In this document: in pieces, positions 1 to 12,900 of the stretch
Layout of the letters: each line of letters begins with the position of its first letter
Numbering within the stretch: position 1 is the first letter of the stretch
Origin: Heliopora coerulea
Lineage: Eukaryota; Cnidaria; Anthozoa; Scleralcyonacea; Helioporidae
NCBI GenBank assembly: GCA_030142905.1
Contig: JASJOG010000054.1
Span: forward strand, 186,001-250,000
DNA length: 64,000 nucleotides
Reading direction: 5' to 3'
Made by a program: the position numbers and the translations under genes
The notes under the pieces: model-generated
Database searches by the model: none
Told to the model about the DNA's origin: nothing
Seen by the model: only the letters and a program-made list of their open reading frames with translations

Positions 1-91
1 CTAGTCACCACCCAGATAACTTCTTGGAATTTTGAGTATGGGAGATGTTTTCGTGAAATCGTTCGCATTCTTCTCGTGGTGGCAATGGTGC
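1..91 (-). CDS. Possible start of a ligand-binding S1 exon, cut by the window edge
   Basis: From a GACAG acceptor at position 92 the minus strand stays open to the edge in the phase expected after the last FN3 exon. It reads GTIATTRRMRT... and ends FQEVIWVVT. An x-I-x-V-V-T strand followed by PPY/PPF is how S1 of glutamate-receptor-like domains usually starts, and S1 of the paralogue begins near a PPYTF. The tract before the acceptor is A-rich rather than pyrimidine-rich, so the call is weak; sequence left of the window would settle it. Confidence 0.25.
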
Positions 92-114
92 CTGTCTATG
101 TAAATAATTTTTTT

Positions 115-738
115 TTTTTTTTTTTTTTGCATACTATATTTCATGAATTTCATCGAACAGCACGCTGCGAAGCTTGATTAGCGTGGTTTCGCCGAAAATT
201 TTGACACTATGCGGAAAGTATTTGCGAAACTGTTCACTGTATGAAAGTTTAATTGTAGTACAAATCTTCCCTGAAAAAATTTTGTACCCAAAAAAAGGGA
301 GAGGGAAAACACATGTATTTTGTAGAAGTTAGAAAGTAGAAATAATATTACTATTCTTTTGAAAAATATTTAGAAACTCAAGCGCGACTGCCTCGTTGAA
401 AGGTTTTTGAATTATCGAAAACAAGTCATCCATTTAATAGTGCAGAGATTTTCGCATTTCTTCTGCGTGCATATACGTAGACATGAATAGATCATCAGAC
501 CCTGGCGCATGCGCATCGGCATTTGCATAGGTATCAACATAGAAATCGACATAGGCATAGTAGTAGACTGAGATGTAGACGTAGACATAGACATACAGTC
601 ATAGACATACAGATATCTAGACAGACAGACAGACATAGACATAGACATAGACCAAGACATAGACAAAGACATTTGCGTTTTAAAAGTGCGTGTGCATTCT
701 ATGCTCACATTTTATGTTATCGTACACAAATGTCTTAC
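115..738. repeat. Poly(T) and GACATA-type simple repeat
   Basis: A poly(T) run at about 110-128, then a degenerate AGACAT/ATAGAC array at about 530-675. No exon seen here other than the possible edge exon at 1-91. Confidence 0.7.
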
Positions 739-3700
739 CAGCTAGTATTGGGTCACTTGCAACGCCATGACCTTTGCTTGTGAATGCCAGAACCTGGACA
801 ACGTAGGTGGTGAAAGGCTCGAGGCCTTCTATGGTACTTCCTATGGTGTCAGCTGGTACGGTTATCCACTCATAAGGCGCATCAATAGACCTCAGGGAGT
901 TTCTTACCGGTTTGTATTTGATGTGATATCCACGTAATATCCCGTGAACGTAGTAACTTGGTTTTATTGGCTGCCAGGAAAGAGGGATCGCGGAAGAACT
1001 CCATCTTGAACGAACTTGGATATTCTGTGGAGGTCTTGAAGGTCCTGGCAAAGAAGGCAGTCGGGAGGAATTCAGGTGTAACGAGAGTTGGATGAGATAA
1101 TCGCTAAAACAAACTAAAATTAATCTACCTAGTAAAGTCCGTGGTACATTTGGATACGTTTTCTAGTTTCTTATTCATCCTTGAAATCTTTAAATGACCT
1201 TTGATGTTAATGCTTCTTGTGTATCTGATATTCTTGGGCTGTACTAGATAAACATGGATGGATCATATTTACATGATGTGCAATCTCTCTCTTTCGTCGC
1301 AAGTTTGTATATCTAATGTAGGATTGGTCGTGAATATTGGTTGCCGCTATAGGTAATTTCTTACCATGAACAAGTGGCTGAATGCAGACTTGAAGTTATC
1401 GGAATGATTTCAACCTTGGTCGTGAAGCTTCGTTTACGTTTGCAAGGGTCACGTTTATGCGCCAGATTGTTACGGTGACATTTTCCGTGTTTTTATTTGG
1501 CTGCAGTATTTGGAGGAAAATACGTTTTCAGTCATCATGTCTGTTGTCAAATTTCCTTGGTTGCGGGAGATGTGTGAATCTCCTAAGTTTCGGCTGTTCC
1601 CTAACCTTTTTGGCTTTTATAATTACACACCACGTTCGGTTTAACTTTATCTTGCTTTTGAGGCATTTGAAGCAATTTTTCTGATTTGGAAGAAGACAAA
1701 CTAGTGAACACCCTTTTATTTGTGATAAGAAGATAAAAAGTAACTTCCATTATCTTCCTGACCAAATATATTGCCCTCCTGCCATATTTATGATGGACTG
1801 TATACCAGTTTTTATATAATATGAAATGAATATATCTAAGTGTTCATGCTAGCAACTTTGGTAAGGTTAGAATCCGTTTATGTAAGTCAAGATTATCCCC
1901 TCCCTGACTTGCAAACGTGACGAATTTGTTGGTTTACTCTCACTGGTCTGCTGTTGCTGTGATGGATGAAATCTAGCTATAGCAAAGTGTAAAGTGCAAA
2001 ATGTTTTTATTTATACTGGAGAACCCTATCAGCTACATAAGCTATTCTCCCTAGAGGTCCAGAAATGACCACCTTTCAGGGTCCAGTGTTACAACAGGAG
2101 GAAACCGGAGTACTCGAAAAGAACCTACGGTGCTTGGTAGAGTCAAACAGGACAACATTCTTCTCACACGTGACAAATGTATCTTGAATCAGATAACTAC
2201 ACCAAGCCGGTCTCGAACCCTAGACGTAGTAATGAGAGCCACCTGTACTACCATTGTGCTATCAGCACCCCCAGCAAGTATACGATCACGACTTTCTGTC
2301 CACTTACGATCTTGATCTGTTGTAGCAATTATCTCTTCACTAACTTTCCCATCTCCAATGGTAAATCCAACTACTCTAATCCCATAAGTCGTGAACTTTA
2401 GTAAACCACGCAGTTCTATTTGATACTGGAACGGTATCGCCTTGCGGAACTTGTAAACATCTTCCGAGTCACCCAGAACTCGATATAAGATCTTATATCC
2501 TCGAAGAATCCCGTGAAGTTGTAGCCTTGGGATTCTTCCCCAACGCACGGACAAGCTGGTCGAACTGGTGTGCTTAGCACGCACAAATTGTACTGGATGG
2601 CTTGGAACTGTGAAAAACGATCAAAGGAAAAAGCGATGAACACGAAACGATGTTTTACCACGATTCGTGAGGCAAAGTTACATTGAACAAAAGACTGACG
2701 CGATTTCACTCTGGCGAAAGCGTGACGAATTTCCCCAACCAAAGGAAGACACTAGGATAGGAAATGGTTTCTCTTATCTTAGTTATTAACTACTTTACTC
2801 TGGCTAAAACCAGACAATAACATGCGTTCCCTTCTCACGTTAACCTTGACGGCCGTAAATACAAACAGACTTCCTTATTCGAATGGAATGAAGTTTATTT
2901 ACAAGTAAGGAAATTTTCGAGTGTCAGAAACTTACAATTTAAGACCCAACCTGCGCCAGTGGCGAATGGTGGTAATGCCGATGGAGTAACGGGTATATTG
3001 AAGGAATATTTGGGATTGACATTTGACCACATGAAATGAACTTTATATACGATGAGGGAAAGTTTGAGGGTTCAGTGGTCAGTTTTAACCACGTAAATAC
3101 CGCTAACTAATAAGTTCTCAAAGAAACCGCATATCATAATAAACAGTAGGTACAACAAAATCGAAACTTCATTGAACTCAATATCAAAAATAAATCAGCC
3201 ATTTTAGTCAAATGGTAATACCTACCATCCTCCGCTGTTACCGCAACTATTATTGGACTTTGCACGCCAACACCTTTAGATGTAAATCCGGCGACTCTTA
3301 TGTTATATTTTGTGAACTTTCTTAAGTTCGTGATTTCAGTCGCACTGGACAACGGGGAAACGTGCCATTCTTTCCATGTACTCTGCTTTAAAGCTCGTCT
3401 TTGATAGTACACTGTGTATCCTCGGAGAATGCCGTGAGTATGCGCAGACGAAATTGGTTCCCACTGGACCAAAATGCTTCTTGAGCTTGTGTTTACGGCG
3501 AGTACTCCGTTGGGATAACGGCTTGGAACTAAAAGTGTTGAAAATGCGGAAAAATTTAAAGGATGATAGACTGTTTGTCCTTTAGTTTGAGATTGAAGTA
3601 AAGGGTGAAAACTCTGTAGGAAGACCACGTTAATGATTTATTTCTCATAATTATGTACTGCTCATTTACTGCTTTGTTTGAATACAGACTATTTATCATT

Positions 3701-6700
3701 TATTATTTATTCTTCATTATTGTTTATTTGCCATTTATCATTAACCATATGCCATTAACGATTTACCATGTATCATTTGCTAGTTATCATTTACCATTTA
3801 TTATTTGATATTGATTGTTTGTTTATTATTTATTTATAACTATTTATTATTATTCATTATTTATTACTTACTATATATTATTTGTTATTTGTTTTTAGTT
3901 GGCTATCATTTATTTGTTTATTATTTATTATTTATTCATAATTTATTAGTTGTTACTTTATTATTCACTATTTATTTGTACAATAAATAATTAAGCAATA
4001 AATTAATGAGCATTTGTCATTGTTATATTATTTCTATGATTGCAATGGAAACATTCTATGAATTTGTTTTTAGAATCCTCGTCACATGTTGTTCAGATTG
4101 AGTTCTCTCTTAAGAGTTCTTAAGTCTACGAAAATTTCCCCAAAACAGTTTGCATCTTTTTGCTGCATCAATCACAACTACATCCAGCAAATTTTTTTTT
4201 GAATTATCGTTTAAATTCCGGTTAATCTTGCTGGATTCGAAACAGCATGAGGTAATTACGCTTAGTTAATGATGTAATGCATGTTTCCCGAAACATTAGA
4301 AAATTTGACTGAGGCTAATCCTAACTTTAAACCAATTTGCCTACTCAATCTTAAACCAATCCATAACCCAGACTCTCTAACCCTGGATTATATCAAGCGT
4401 AAAACTTCAAAGCAGTTTTTCACACAGTAGCATCAACTGAAAACTGTGTAATCCTCACAGTTCTGAAAAAATGTCATCCTGACAACTCTTTTTGGCTTGA
4501 TCGGCCATAAGTCCTGTCACACCCTGTATTTTCAATATTGTCTTCAATATTCTTTACTTGTTCAGCTCTTACCATCTTCATCCGTTATCACTGCCAGCTG
4601 TTTACATGGTCTGCCAATCCCTTTTCTCGTAAATCCCGACACCTGCACGTGGTACTTTTGGTATTTCCGCAGTCCACGAACTTCAACACTATACGTTTTT
4701 GGACCAACCGTTACATTTCTCCAAATGGAATATTCCGTTTTATAGAATACGAAATATCCTTTGAGATTACCATGGATGAAATCAGGAGGGATAGGTTTCC
4801 ACGAAACTACTAAACTGGTGGAACTACTGTTTCGCACGTCGACGTTCTTCGGTGGCATGCTAGGAACTAAATCAGCAATCAAAAGAAATTTACGATTGAA
4901 AACGGATATTTTTTATCGATCGAGTTTCAGACATCACTGGAAGAATTTTGAAGCACTTTTTCAGGTTTTCATACATTCAAACTGACGCGTTTTTGAAGCA
5001 AAAGGGTTTGTTGCTAAGTGGATTCGCAAATTCGTGAAGTTGGACATCCTGAATTTTTTTATATTTCTGCATTGCAAATCCTTTGTAAGCTAACCTATCT
5101 AACTGAGCTAACTGGATCAATTAATAGTCCATGCATATGGAACATTCTTAGCTTTAGGAAGCTAATAAATGGATATGCGTGAAGAATAACTAACAGAAAG
5201 AATAATGGTGGTTCTGTACTTTATGCATTATAGATAATCTTTTATAATGTCAAGGTTTTTGAGTTTTTAAGTGATCATGATGTACAAAGAACACTATCAT
5301 GACTAATTTCTTTCTTACCGTCTTCATCTGTTTTGATTTGGATAGTCTGACTTTCTGGCCCACTTCCTTTTCTGTTAAAACCTGCTAAATTAACCTCGTA
5401 GTCAGAGAACTTTTGGAGATCTCTCAACACTGTTTCACGTGAGCTTGCATTCACTGTGAAACGAATAACGTGGCCTAAAGACAAAGTGTGAAGAGTTCTT
5501 GAGAGAATTCCTTAAATCAGTTAATTCTATTTCAAGTACCTATCTTTCTCTTACTCATTTGACATCTTAATAAAATTTTACCTGTTTCAACCAAACGATA
5601 TCGCACATAAAAACCTTTCAATATTCCTCGGATATTTTTTCTTGGTATACCAGACCACTGAATGAAGATACTTGTTGAACTTAAGTTGTAGCTGGACTGA
5701 ATCTCTGGGGCTGCATTAGGAGCTAAAAATAAAAGCAAAGAAGGTAGTTCCGAGTTGAGTTTTTATCATCGTCGGTCACACATCGGTCTGAAAACTTATT
5801 TTGTAACCTAAAAATTGAGTTGATTAAGATCGATAGCCGGTTGCTCTTGATGCACGCATTGCGTTTTGGTCAGTATGCATTAATTGTTGGATGAGAATTG
5901 TTTTGAATAAGAAAGCCTATCTGAAGGAGGCAGTCTATCCCCAAAGCGATAGTCGTTCCCCATAGAGACAGTCGTTCAATTTTTATGCAATTTTGTGCTT
6001 TGAACTGCAAGTTTGATTGTTCCACGGCCATGTTGAAAGAGCCAGGAATGGTTCGCCAGCCCTAGGTTAGTAAACGTCTTGCGGAAATTGCTCACCTTTG
6101 AATGATTTAAACGTCATTTGAGCCTGTGCTTGCAACGATGAATGAATGGTAATCTCTTACTCGATCTTTGTCTGCATTTCTTACTGTTTGGATGTCTGTC
6201 TGTCTGCCTGCCCGTCTGTTTGCCTGTCTGTCTGCCCGTCTGTCTGCCCGTCTGTCTGCCCGTCTGTCTGCCCGTCTGTCTGCCCGTCTGTCTGCCTGTC
6301 TGCCTGCCTGTCTGTCTGCCTGCCTGTTTGTCTGTCTTGCTGTCTGCCTGTCAGTTTATCTATCTGTCTGTCTGACTGCCAGTCTGTCTATCTGCCCTCC
6401 TGTCTGGCTGCCTGCCAATCTATCTCTCTTTCTGTCTGCCTCCTTGCCTACAAGCCCGTCTGCATATCTGACTGTGTATTCACCCATCTACTCTCCTATC
6501 TGTCTGTCTGGCTACTCGTCCGTCTGCCCGTTAAACTGTCTGCCTGTTTGTTCCCATTTTTGCTGCCTTTTTCTCTCCCTCTAGTTCAAATGGTATTGTT
6601 TACCTTCCATGTCCGTCAATACTTCTCTTGGCAAACTTGAAATGCCATCACCACGTCGATTTCGCGCTAAAACTCTAACTAAATAAGGATGGAATATCTC

Positions 6701-6906
6701 CAGGCCTTTCAACTCTAGAAAGTGTGTATCAGAATCCATCAAAGTTTTACTGTAGCCCAACGTCGTATTTCGTTTTGCGCTGAAGAGCACCGTAAAGCCA
6801 AAGATCGGACCATTTGTCTGAGAAACGGGAACGTTACCCCACGTGATCATGATGCTTTGCGAACTTGTGTTGTATGCCGTGATGTTTTTTGGAGGGCCAG
6901 ATGGGA
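739..6906 (-). CDS. Six FN3 domains on seven exons
   Basis: FN3-1 6906-6604, FN3-2 5722-5582 plus 5474-5319, FN3-3 4866-4573, FN3-4 3528-3226, FN3-5 2607-2308, FN3-6 1044-739. All boundaries are phase 1. Each domain begins near a VP or AP, has the SST-S-x-x-W core, an IHGILxGY-type turn, a Y-x-V/I-x-V strand and mostly ends in a T-D/A-E-D-G motif. FN3-2 is interrupted by a phase-1 intron inside the domain that the plus-strand paralogue lacks. These FN3 domains form the membrane-proximal stalk. Confidence 0.92.
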
Positions 6907-9900
6907 CTATAAAGTAGGTTAATTTCATTGAATTTTGTTTGCGTTGTACACTATTCAAGGAAATTCTGGCCATTTTTGCTTACCGTCCATACTTTCCATT
7001 GCTAAGCCTGCCACATTCAGCTGACCTAATCTCTTTTGCAGAAAAATCTTATCTTGTAAGTCCATCACTCCGGAGTAAAGTTGGTTGAAAAAGTGTAATT
7101 CTAAAACAACCAAGACACTTCCTTTCCTAGAAGTAGACATTGATTATTAATTGGTAATGAGTACGAGAAGTCATTTACGGGAAGAGGTGGTACAAAGTTT
7201 GATACGTGCTTAAAGCCGGAATAAAGTTTAACGAAGATGTCTAAGTTTAAGTTCTATACCTCGCCAAGCTCTCTGCGCTTCTAAAGAAGTGCTATGCACA
7301 AAACAAGGGTTGAGTACATTCTTTACATTATCCTGTTACACACCTTATATCCAGCACTTTAAATTTTCGTAACGCCGAATTCGTACCATAAAATATTTCC
7401 ACCTAAGCATCGAGAATAAGTAACAAGGATGTATCAGTGATTGTTATTTATCCGTGGATTAATTTATTAAAATTAGGAGGGTGAAATAAATGATTTTAGA
7501 AAGGTGCTTACGTTTTTTAACAGTTTCGTCGTCAGACTCTGGTGTTCTTCACTGTTATTCATAGTGAGAGAATCTTGCCATTCCTCCATCGTTAAATTAA
7601 CCGTTACTTTAACAACGATATCTAAAAATATGAAAACAGCAAAGTGCTAAACACAAACCTGGTTTTTTCTGAACACCATGATTGCCTTCATTTCTATTGT
7701 TTTCAAGGAGAGGTTTAATTGCTAAATTCCCTCAAAAGAGGAATATTCCCGATTCTTTCCTCGTTAACATAAATGAGCGATGAGCAAACATCAATAGCAA
7801 AATGATTTTTAAACAGTGCAAGTCGTGTTTAGTTGGTAATCGAGGTATCACTTACGAATAACTCGGTGAAAAGGATATTAGTGGTTAAATGTCTTCTCCA
7901 ACCTCAGTAGCATTCTTGGGCGTCTTTCGGCCGACGACCCCTCGGGACTTCGGATTTCGGGGACATTTGACCACTGATATCCATCTTGTAATGGTATTAC
8001 ATAAAATAACATACAGCAGCATCTCAACAGTTATCAGAAGGTGACGGTTTCCTTTCCAGTGGGAATTCTCGCTCTCTAAAGAGTTAACGGGTTTACACGC
8101 AAAACAATATCAAAGCGTTATTTATGAATAAAGTTTATAACTTAGTTTCATTCCTTGTGTGCGTAACATACTCTCTTACCTTTACATACCTGGACACAAC
8201 TGCGTGTTGCACTCATCCCTTTGCTCGCGAGGCTCCCGCGAGACTGTTGTGCAGTTTCTGCCTCCATACTGCGGCATTGGATTGTTGCATTCTCTTCTTC
8301 GGAAACGACTACCACTTTCGCAAGTTTTTGAACACCGAGAATAGTTCGACCATGGTCCCCAGGCTCCATCAATTGGACACGGGATAACATTACAGACCCG
8401 GACCTCTCGGACTGGTCCCAAATCCGAGCAATTGCGTCCACCAAATCGCGGAGCCGGACTGTCACAGGAACGGGTCCTAATTTGAAGACCGTCTTGGCCG
8501 CAGCTGACGGAACAATCTGAGAACGGGCCCCATGGCCCGTAATTACCGTGGATTGAACATTGGTTCATATTGCACGGACGTACTTCTTTTGCTGGACCAA
8601 GATGGCTGCAATTTTGGCCGAAATGTTTCGGAGAGGGATTCGTACATGTCCTTGTCCTGAACATTGTTCCATTATTGCACGACGTCGAACAAGTACTAAA
8701 AGTTGACCACTGAGTGTAATTTCCATCGACAGGGCACGGATGAGTGTTGCATAAAACGCGTTCAAAACTCGGTCCCAGTTTGCTACAATTTTTACCTCCA
8801 AAGTCAGGTTTAGGGTTCGTGCAACGTCTTGAGCGCCATTTTGTTCCATTGTTACAGCTTTTGCTACAAGACGTGAAAGCACTCCAAGCGGCGTAACCTC
8901 CGTGAACTGGACACGGGTGTGTGTTACAAGGCCAGGTTTCTTCACTTGGGCCCATGCCATCGCAGTTTTTCCCTCCGTGTAAAGGAACTGGATTATCACA
9001 GTGCCTAACTCTTCGTCTTTCTCCCCCGGCACAAGACAAGCTACACGATGAGTAAGACGACCATTGTGAGTAACCGCCATGAATCGGGCACGGGAATTCA
9101 TTACACGACTTCACCTCAAAGGAAGGGCCAAGCTTTGAGCAATTACGTCCATTGTGTTCTGGAGTGGGATTATCACAAGAACGATTTCTCGACTTCGTTC
9201 CGTTTTCACAGCTCTTTGTACAAGGCGTGAAATCAGACCAAGATGAGTACCCACCATCCAGGGGACATGGGTCCAGACTACAAACCCGAATTTCCCTTGA
9301 CGGACCTAAAGCTGAACAATCACGACCGCCATATTTGGGCGATGGTTCGGTACAGGTCCTAGTTCTGAAGGACTGTCCTCCTGAGCATGTCCTGCTACAG
9401 CCACTGAACTTACTCCACTGAGAATATCCTCCGTGAACTGGGCATTTCTTATCGATGCACATTGTAGTTTGTTTTGATGGTCCTTCCTCGCTGCAGTTTC
9501 TTCCTCCATTACGTGGTGACGGATTGGTGCAGGTCCTGGTACGAGTTTTGAATCCTTGACCGCAGGTCCGAGAGCAACTACTAAATTTGGACCACTCACT
9601 GTACTTGCCATGAACTACATTAAAAGTCGTTACAGTGGGTGTCAGTGTATGTCAGACCTAGGTACTACACTTTGGAACTTTGCAAAAAAATGTCGTGTGA
9701 TATATGGCTTGCTTTTTGTCAGTTTTACGTTTAATATAACATAAAAAAAAAACATCCGCAATATAGCGCTGCCATAGATTAAGCTGTGCTGTCTACGCCA
9801 TAAAAAGTCCAGCCGAGCTTACCTATGCAACACCAAAACGCATCGCTCTAAAATCTATACAAACCAGTAGTTGCTATTTACAAAATGAGTGATCGTTCTT

Positions 9901-12900
9901 GTGTCGGACACGAGGCGAATACGAGTTTTCTTGCAACCGAATACAGAACAGACACGAATTACGTAAATTCTGAAGCTTCCTCTACTTCATCTTTGGAAGG
10001 TAGTAAAAGTTTTTAAACAATCGAAAGTAAAAGTTCTCTCTGATGAAGGTCACCCTATCTTCAGAGTCAAATTTCACGGAGAGTTTAATTGGAGAAAAGT
10101 TGTTCCGGGTTGCCAGGTGACCTTGCGTTGGCCTCTCCTTAAAGCCAATTTTTAACCAGTCACGTCATATCGAGCCCAAGGCGTTAATTTCAAAACAATG
10201 TTCCACATCACAGTTGTCTTCACATGTCACAGTTGTCTCCACATGTCACAGTTGTCTTCACGTGTGATGATTGTCTGCGAGTGTCTAACTTATCTCCACA
10301 TATCACAAGTGTTTCCATGTATCACAGTTGTACCCACTTATCACAGTTGTCTCCACATATCAGTTCGTAGAGACCCACAATTCACATGACGAAAAGTTAT
10401 CTCACCTCATAGTTGTCCTACCGTCTAAAGCGAGCGTACCCTCACTCGGATCTTCCCTGTCCCAAACACAGCTCTGCCGTTTCTCAAGAAACGGTTCACT
10501 ACGAGTTGGAAATATGTGGACAAGGTAGAGCGACCGTTGTGCCAAGTAGGTACTACTTTTTCAAAGACCAGCCGGTCCTAAACTAAGTGTTCAGGAAGTA
10601 AAAGCATCGATTGAAACTGGAAAAATTCAAGAAATAAAAAAAATTGGGAAACAAAACTATTCCTACCTCTTCTCGAATCAAACACGCGGCAAATGTCTTC
10701 TTTCATTAGCACCGTGTCCCATATGCCAAGCTCATCAATTTCAATTTCTGCGTTATCAGACAACTCATGATTTGCGCCCACGATGAAACGCTGCGAAGAG
10801 TCAAAGACATGCGCAATTCGGTCAAACGACACTCCTGCCGCTGTGTAGTCAGCTTCAGAACAGTTGTAAAATATTTTCATCTCCTTTGACTTCGCTACCC
10901 AAACCAGCCCAACGTGGGTCCACGTCTTAAATTCCCATTTGGTGTCGAGATATCTCTGAACGGTTCTTGGGAAGATTTCCTCTTCTTCTAACCCAGTTGT
11001 GCTGAATTGCAGTTTGCCTCGATCAATGCGTAAATGGACACCTCTCGCGTATTCCTGTTCCGCTGCATGTACTATGACTTTGTTCTCTTGATCGCCATTC
11101 ATGTTTGTCCAGAACAGTATCGTGAATCCTTCATGGCATTTATAAGGTTTTGAAATGCAAGAGAAGTTGATGCTACCAAGGTCTAACCATGGGACTGATC
11201 CATTACTTTGATTTGATAGCCGTACGCCATTGTCCAACATACCTGGAACTAACTCTATACCAAGATTTTCGTGAACTCTCTCTAGTCCGTCGAATGACCA
11301 AAAATACATGGTTTTGCTGTAGTAAGGAACTGTACAAAATAACAAACAAAAAACAAAAATAACGAATTCGATCGTTGCCTGGTGAAAACACGAGGCGTAT
11401 CTTAGTGTATTCAGGGTTTTTTCGGTTGAAATGGCATAAATTTTACTGTCAGTGTACAGAGACACGAAAACTATTTTCTATTTGTTTTACCCGTGGCGTC
11501 ATGCTTGTCTCTGTACTCTAATACAGGATGAAACTGACGTTAGCCATGTCTCTGCACACGGAAGCTCGTCCGATCAGAACGTGTGTAGTATTTAAGTGGT
11601 ATTTTATAATGGTAAACGTTATATGGTCCAATTCCATCTAGTTTTGATCTCACGATAAATGCAGATTGCTACATAGCTGGTATGTTACGAAGTTTGAGAT
11701 AATGGCGTTCAATCACATGTCGTTGCACGCACAGTGGGCTATATGAAGTAAAGGAGAAATTTTATTCGCCTGGGCTTGTCTGGACTGGATTAAGTTGGGT
11801 TGTGCATACCTGGGCTGGGAGGGATCAGGTCGGGTCATGTCGTGTCGCATTGCGTTGCCGAGCGTGCGGTGCGTATCGTGATGCGTCCTGTCACAACACG
11901 ATGTGCTGTGCTATGTTGCGTTTTTGTGTCGTGTTGTTTTGTTGTGTTGTTCAGTCGTTGACTAATGTTGATGAGTTGTAGTGTCGGTAGCATACGCCAG
12001 TGCATGGGGCGCGTGTTCGTGGATAAGTGCCGATTGGCACAATCTCCTTTGCACCCTCTTAACCAGGTAACTTTTCTTGGTGATTCCATTTTTGGCTCGC
12101 GTTTAGTTTCGCAACGTCTTTTTGTGACGCACTCAATGTAAATGGCCTACTTCTTGAAGCATGTCAAAGAATTACAGAACCACTACTTTTTCCACCATTG
12201 TTTCGTAGAGTGTAATTGAAGAATTTCATTTTTGAAATTTATTGGTTATCAGATAGGCATCCAAGCATATTAACTACGTTACCAAAACATCACATGGTCT
12301 GGATAGGCAATTTTAAAACATAATGGAATAGGTCAGGTGGAACTCTACAGCCTTGTCGTGTCGGTGCTCACGGAATTAGCACTGATTCTAGCACTCTGGA
12401 TTCTAGCTCTTCAGCTTGGCCGTTGCACGTTTGGGCTTGGCGGTTGTCTACACCTATATTATTTAGCCAGCGACATTGACATAGCGGTTGACATTCTTGT
12501 GGCGAACCACTCGCTTTACCAATTCACTTCGTAACGCACGTTTGTTAATTATTAACTCGTTTGTGAATATATACTTCCCATTTCATTGTGGAGAAATTGT
12601 CGACCACTTAGCCACACTGCCGGGGTTGTTCTGAATTGGGTATGCGATTTTAAGAGTTGAGGACGATAAAAAAGCTGCTAACACTAATAAACATTATAGC
12701 TAATTCTCTGAGTATGTTTTGGTAGGTCAAAGATAAGCCTCACCTGCAGCATCGTTTTCCAGAAGAACTGAAAACTAATCAACTGTGTTCACTTGTAAAA
12801 CTGTCACATCGTTATCATAGCGTACAGTCTACTCCTGTCAGAGTGTAGATTGGGTATGTCTAATTAAATCATTGTTCAAGCAACGTTACATATTGTTGCT

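Noticed and set aside
6142..6640. Open frames rich in CLPVCLSV
   Set aside because: All three plus frames open because of the TGTCTGCC repeat; the real gene lies on the other strand and this is its intron.
10198..10375. Possible CRISPR-like array
   Set aside because: Repeats of about 20 bp without unique spacers in a eukaryotic intron; a minisatellite.
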